A stretch of DNA of 18,036 nucleotides, taken from Bacillota bacterium (GTDB lineage Bacteria > Bacillota_B > Desulfitobacteriia > Desulfitobacteriales > Desulfitobacteriaceae). Made by a program: the position numbers and the translations under genes. Below are positions 16,855-18,036 of this stretch, piece by piece. The DNA is taken from positions 1-18,036 of the forward strand of contig JAJYAS010000007.1 of NCBI GenBank assembly GCA_021779415.1, given 5' to 3'. The notes beneath the pieces were generated by a model, which worked only from the letters and a program-made list of their open reading frames with translations, had not been told where the DNA came from and made no database searches. The first letter of the stretch is position 1; every line of letters begins with the position of its first letter.

Positions 16855-18016
16855 TAATTTTTCTTTCTTCTTATGGCTGCTTATTCCAGTGGTTCCGGCG
16901 ATTATGCTGGGCCTTGCCCAAGCCTCCCCTAGATTTCGCTCTCTTTGGATTATGCATTCGTCGATAGGACTGCTATATTTCATTCTCAGCCCCAGGACCT
17001 TTTTTATTCAGTCTGTCGTATATTTTATCTGGGAATATGCGATCGTCTTAAATTATCTACGCTATCGTCAATCTGGGACAAAGGAGAATCTGGCTTCTGT
17101 CTTTTATCTGGCGGTGGCCGGAAGCTTGTTACCTTTACTATTAGTGAAATTTGTTCCATTGTTAGGCTTGATGACATCTGTTTGGAATTCATTCCTGGGC
17201 TTCTTAGGAATTTCCTATGTTACCTTTAGAATTTTGGGAACTGTGATTGAGATCCGAGATGGTTTAATCAAAGAAGTTAACTTGGGAGACTTTATAAGCT
17301 TTGTTCTATTCTTTCCGACTCTTGCCTCAGGCCCCATTGACCGCTACCGCAGGTTTCTTGCTGACCTCAGAAAAATATTGCCTCGTCAAGAGTATATCGG
17401 GTATATGATTGAAGGCCTAGAATACGTTTTTCGCGGTTTTCTTTATAAATTCATTATCGCCTATCTGATTAATCAATATGCGCTCGTTCCTCTTAATCAT
17501 GCCCGTGGTTTGTGGTCGACAGTTCAATACATGTATGTCTACAGTGCGTATCTCTTCTTTGATTTTGCAGGCTATAGTGCCTTTGCTATCGGAGTGAGCC
17601 GCTTTTACGGGATTAAAACACCTGAAAACTTCAAAGCACCTTTCTGGTCTAAAAATATTAAGGACTTCTGGAATCGTTGGCATATTTCCCTTTCCATGTG
17701 GTTCAGGGATTATATCTATATGCGTTTTGCCCTGGACAGTGCCAAAAAGAAACGTTTTAACAACCGCTATGTAGCCTCGGCTGTTGGATATCTCCTACTT
17801 TTTCTTTTAATGGGGATTTGGCATGGAACCCAGTGGCATTACATTGTCTACGGGCTTTATATGGCTCTTATGATGGTCGGTTTTGAATTTTTGGAACGAC
17901 TTAACAAACAGAAGCATTTCTGGGGTGAAGGGAAAGCCTGGGATATGTTGGCGAGGTTTTTTACCCTGCAGTTTATCTGCTTTGGCCTGTTGATTTTCTC
18001 CGGTCGATTACTATAG
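16841..18016 (+). CDS. dltB: DltB, MBOAT-family D-alanyl transferase
   Basis: Polytopic membrane O-acyltransferase of 391 aa that accepts D-alanine from DltC and moves it to the outside. The two MBOAT histidines are in FWNRWHISLS (His281) and MGIWHGTQWH (His328). Their 47-residue spacing equals that of the conserved pair in structurally studied DltB. Multiple hydrophobic segments run through the protein from residue 8 to the C terminus. ATG 16841 has TTAGGAGGG about 5 bases upstream, within the end of dltA. The C terminus is complete, ending 20 bases before the window's right edge, so any further dlt gene would lie outside. No terminator is visible in those 20 bases. Confidence 0.96.
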   Translation: MIPYDNFSFFLWLLIPVVPAIMLGLAQASPRFRSLWIMHSSIGLLYFILSPRTFFIQSVVYFIWEYAIVLNYLRYRQSGTKENLASVFYLAVAGSLLPLLLVKFVPLLGLMTSVWNSFLGFLGISYVTFRILGTVIEIRDGLIKEVNLGDFISFVLFFPTLASGPIDRYRRFLADLRKILPRQEYIGYMIEGLEYVFRGFLYKFIIAYLINQYALVPLNHARGLWSTVQYMYVYSAYLFFDFAGYSAFAIGVSRFYGIKTPENFKAPFWSKNIKDFWNRWHISLSMWFRDYIYMRFALDSAKKKRFNNRYVASAVGYLLLFLLMGIWHGTQWHYIVYGLYMALMMVGFEFLERLNKQKHFWGEGKAWDMLARFFTLQFICFGLLIFSGRLL

Positions 18017-18036
18017 AAACATTCATAAATTTTTAG

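Overview
The window reads as a chromosome segment of an anaerobic, spore-former-type Firmicute. The best guess is the Desulfitobacterium/Desulfosporosinus (Peptococcaceae-like) group. This rests on gene content: AddAB rather than RecBCD, strong AGGAGG-type ribosome binding sites, a D-alanylation (dlt) operon, and a large Hdr/Flx iron-sulfur operon typical of strict anaerobes. No rRNA or other taxonomic marker is present, so the genus is inference. All genes are on the + strand and pack tightly; shadow ORFs on the - strand carry no recognisable family motif.

Region 1 (1-5659) is DNA repair. It holds the 3' part of addB (cut by the left edge) and complete addA, translationally coupled by an ATGA overlap. 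Together they make the helicase-nuclease that processes double-strand breaks.

Region 2 (about 5730-13456) is a six-gene redox operon, hdrA - flxD(mvhD) - flxC - flxB - flxA - HdrCB fusion, closed by a perfect-stem rho-independent terminator. The expected electron path is NAD(P)H to FlxA (FAD, Fe-S), through FlxB/FlxC and FlxD, into the flavin of HdrA. There electrons would be split between a ferredoxin-type branch and the HdrCB thiol/disulfide branch. Two features are unusual. HdrA is a double-length protein with two flavin domains, the first with and the second without an inserted ferredoxin. HdrB and HdrC are fused into one protein that keeps only one intact CCG cluster site. No hydrogenase or formate dehydrogenase gene is in the cluster.

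Region 3 (about 13520-18016) is a dlt operon for D-alanylation of teichoic acids, in the order dltC-dltD-dltX-dltA-dltB. This is a circular permutation of the familiar dltXABCD order. dltX is a 50-codon gene that begins inside the end of dltD and is easily missed; it ends in the aromatic hexapeptide expected of DltX. DltA charges DltC with D-alanine, DltB moves it across the membrane, and DltX and DltD pass it to the polymer.

No tRNA, rRNA, CRISPR array, insertion sequence or phage gene was seen. The only non-coding gaps are 5660-5787, 13404-13604 and 15174-15246, all under 300 bases.
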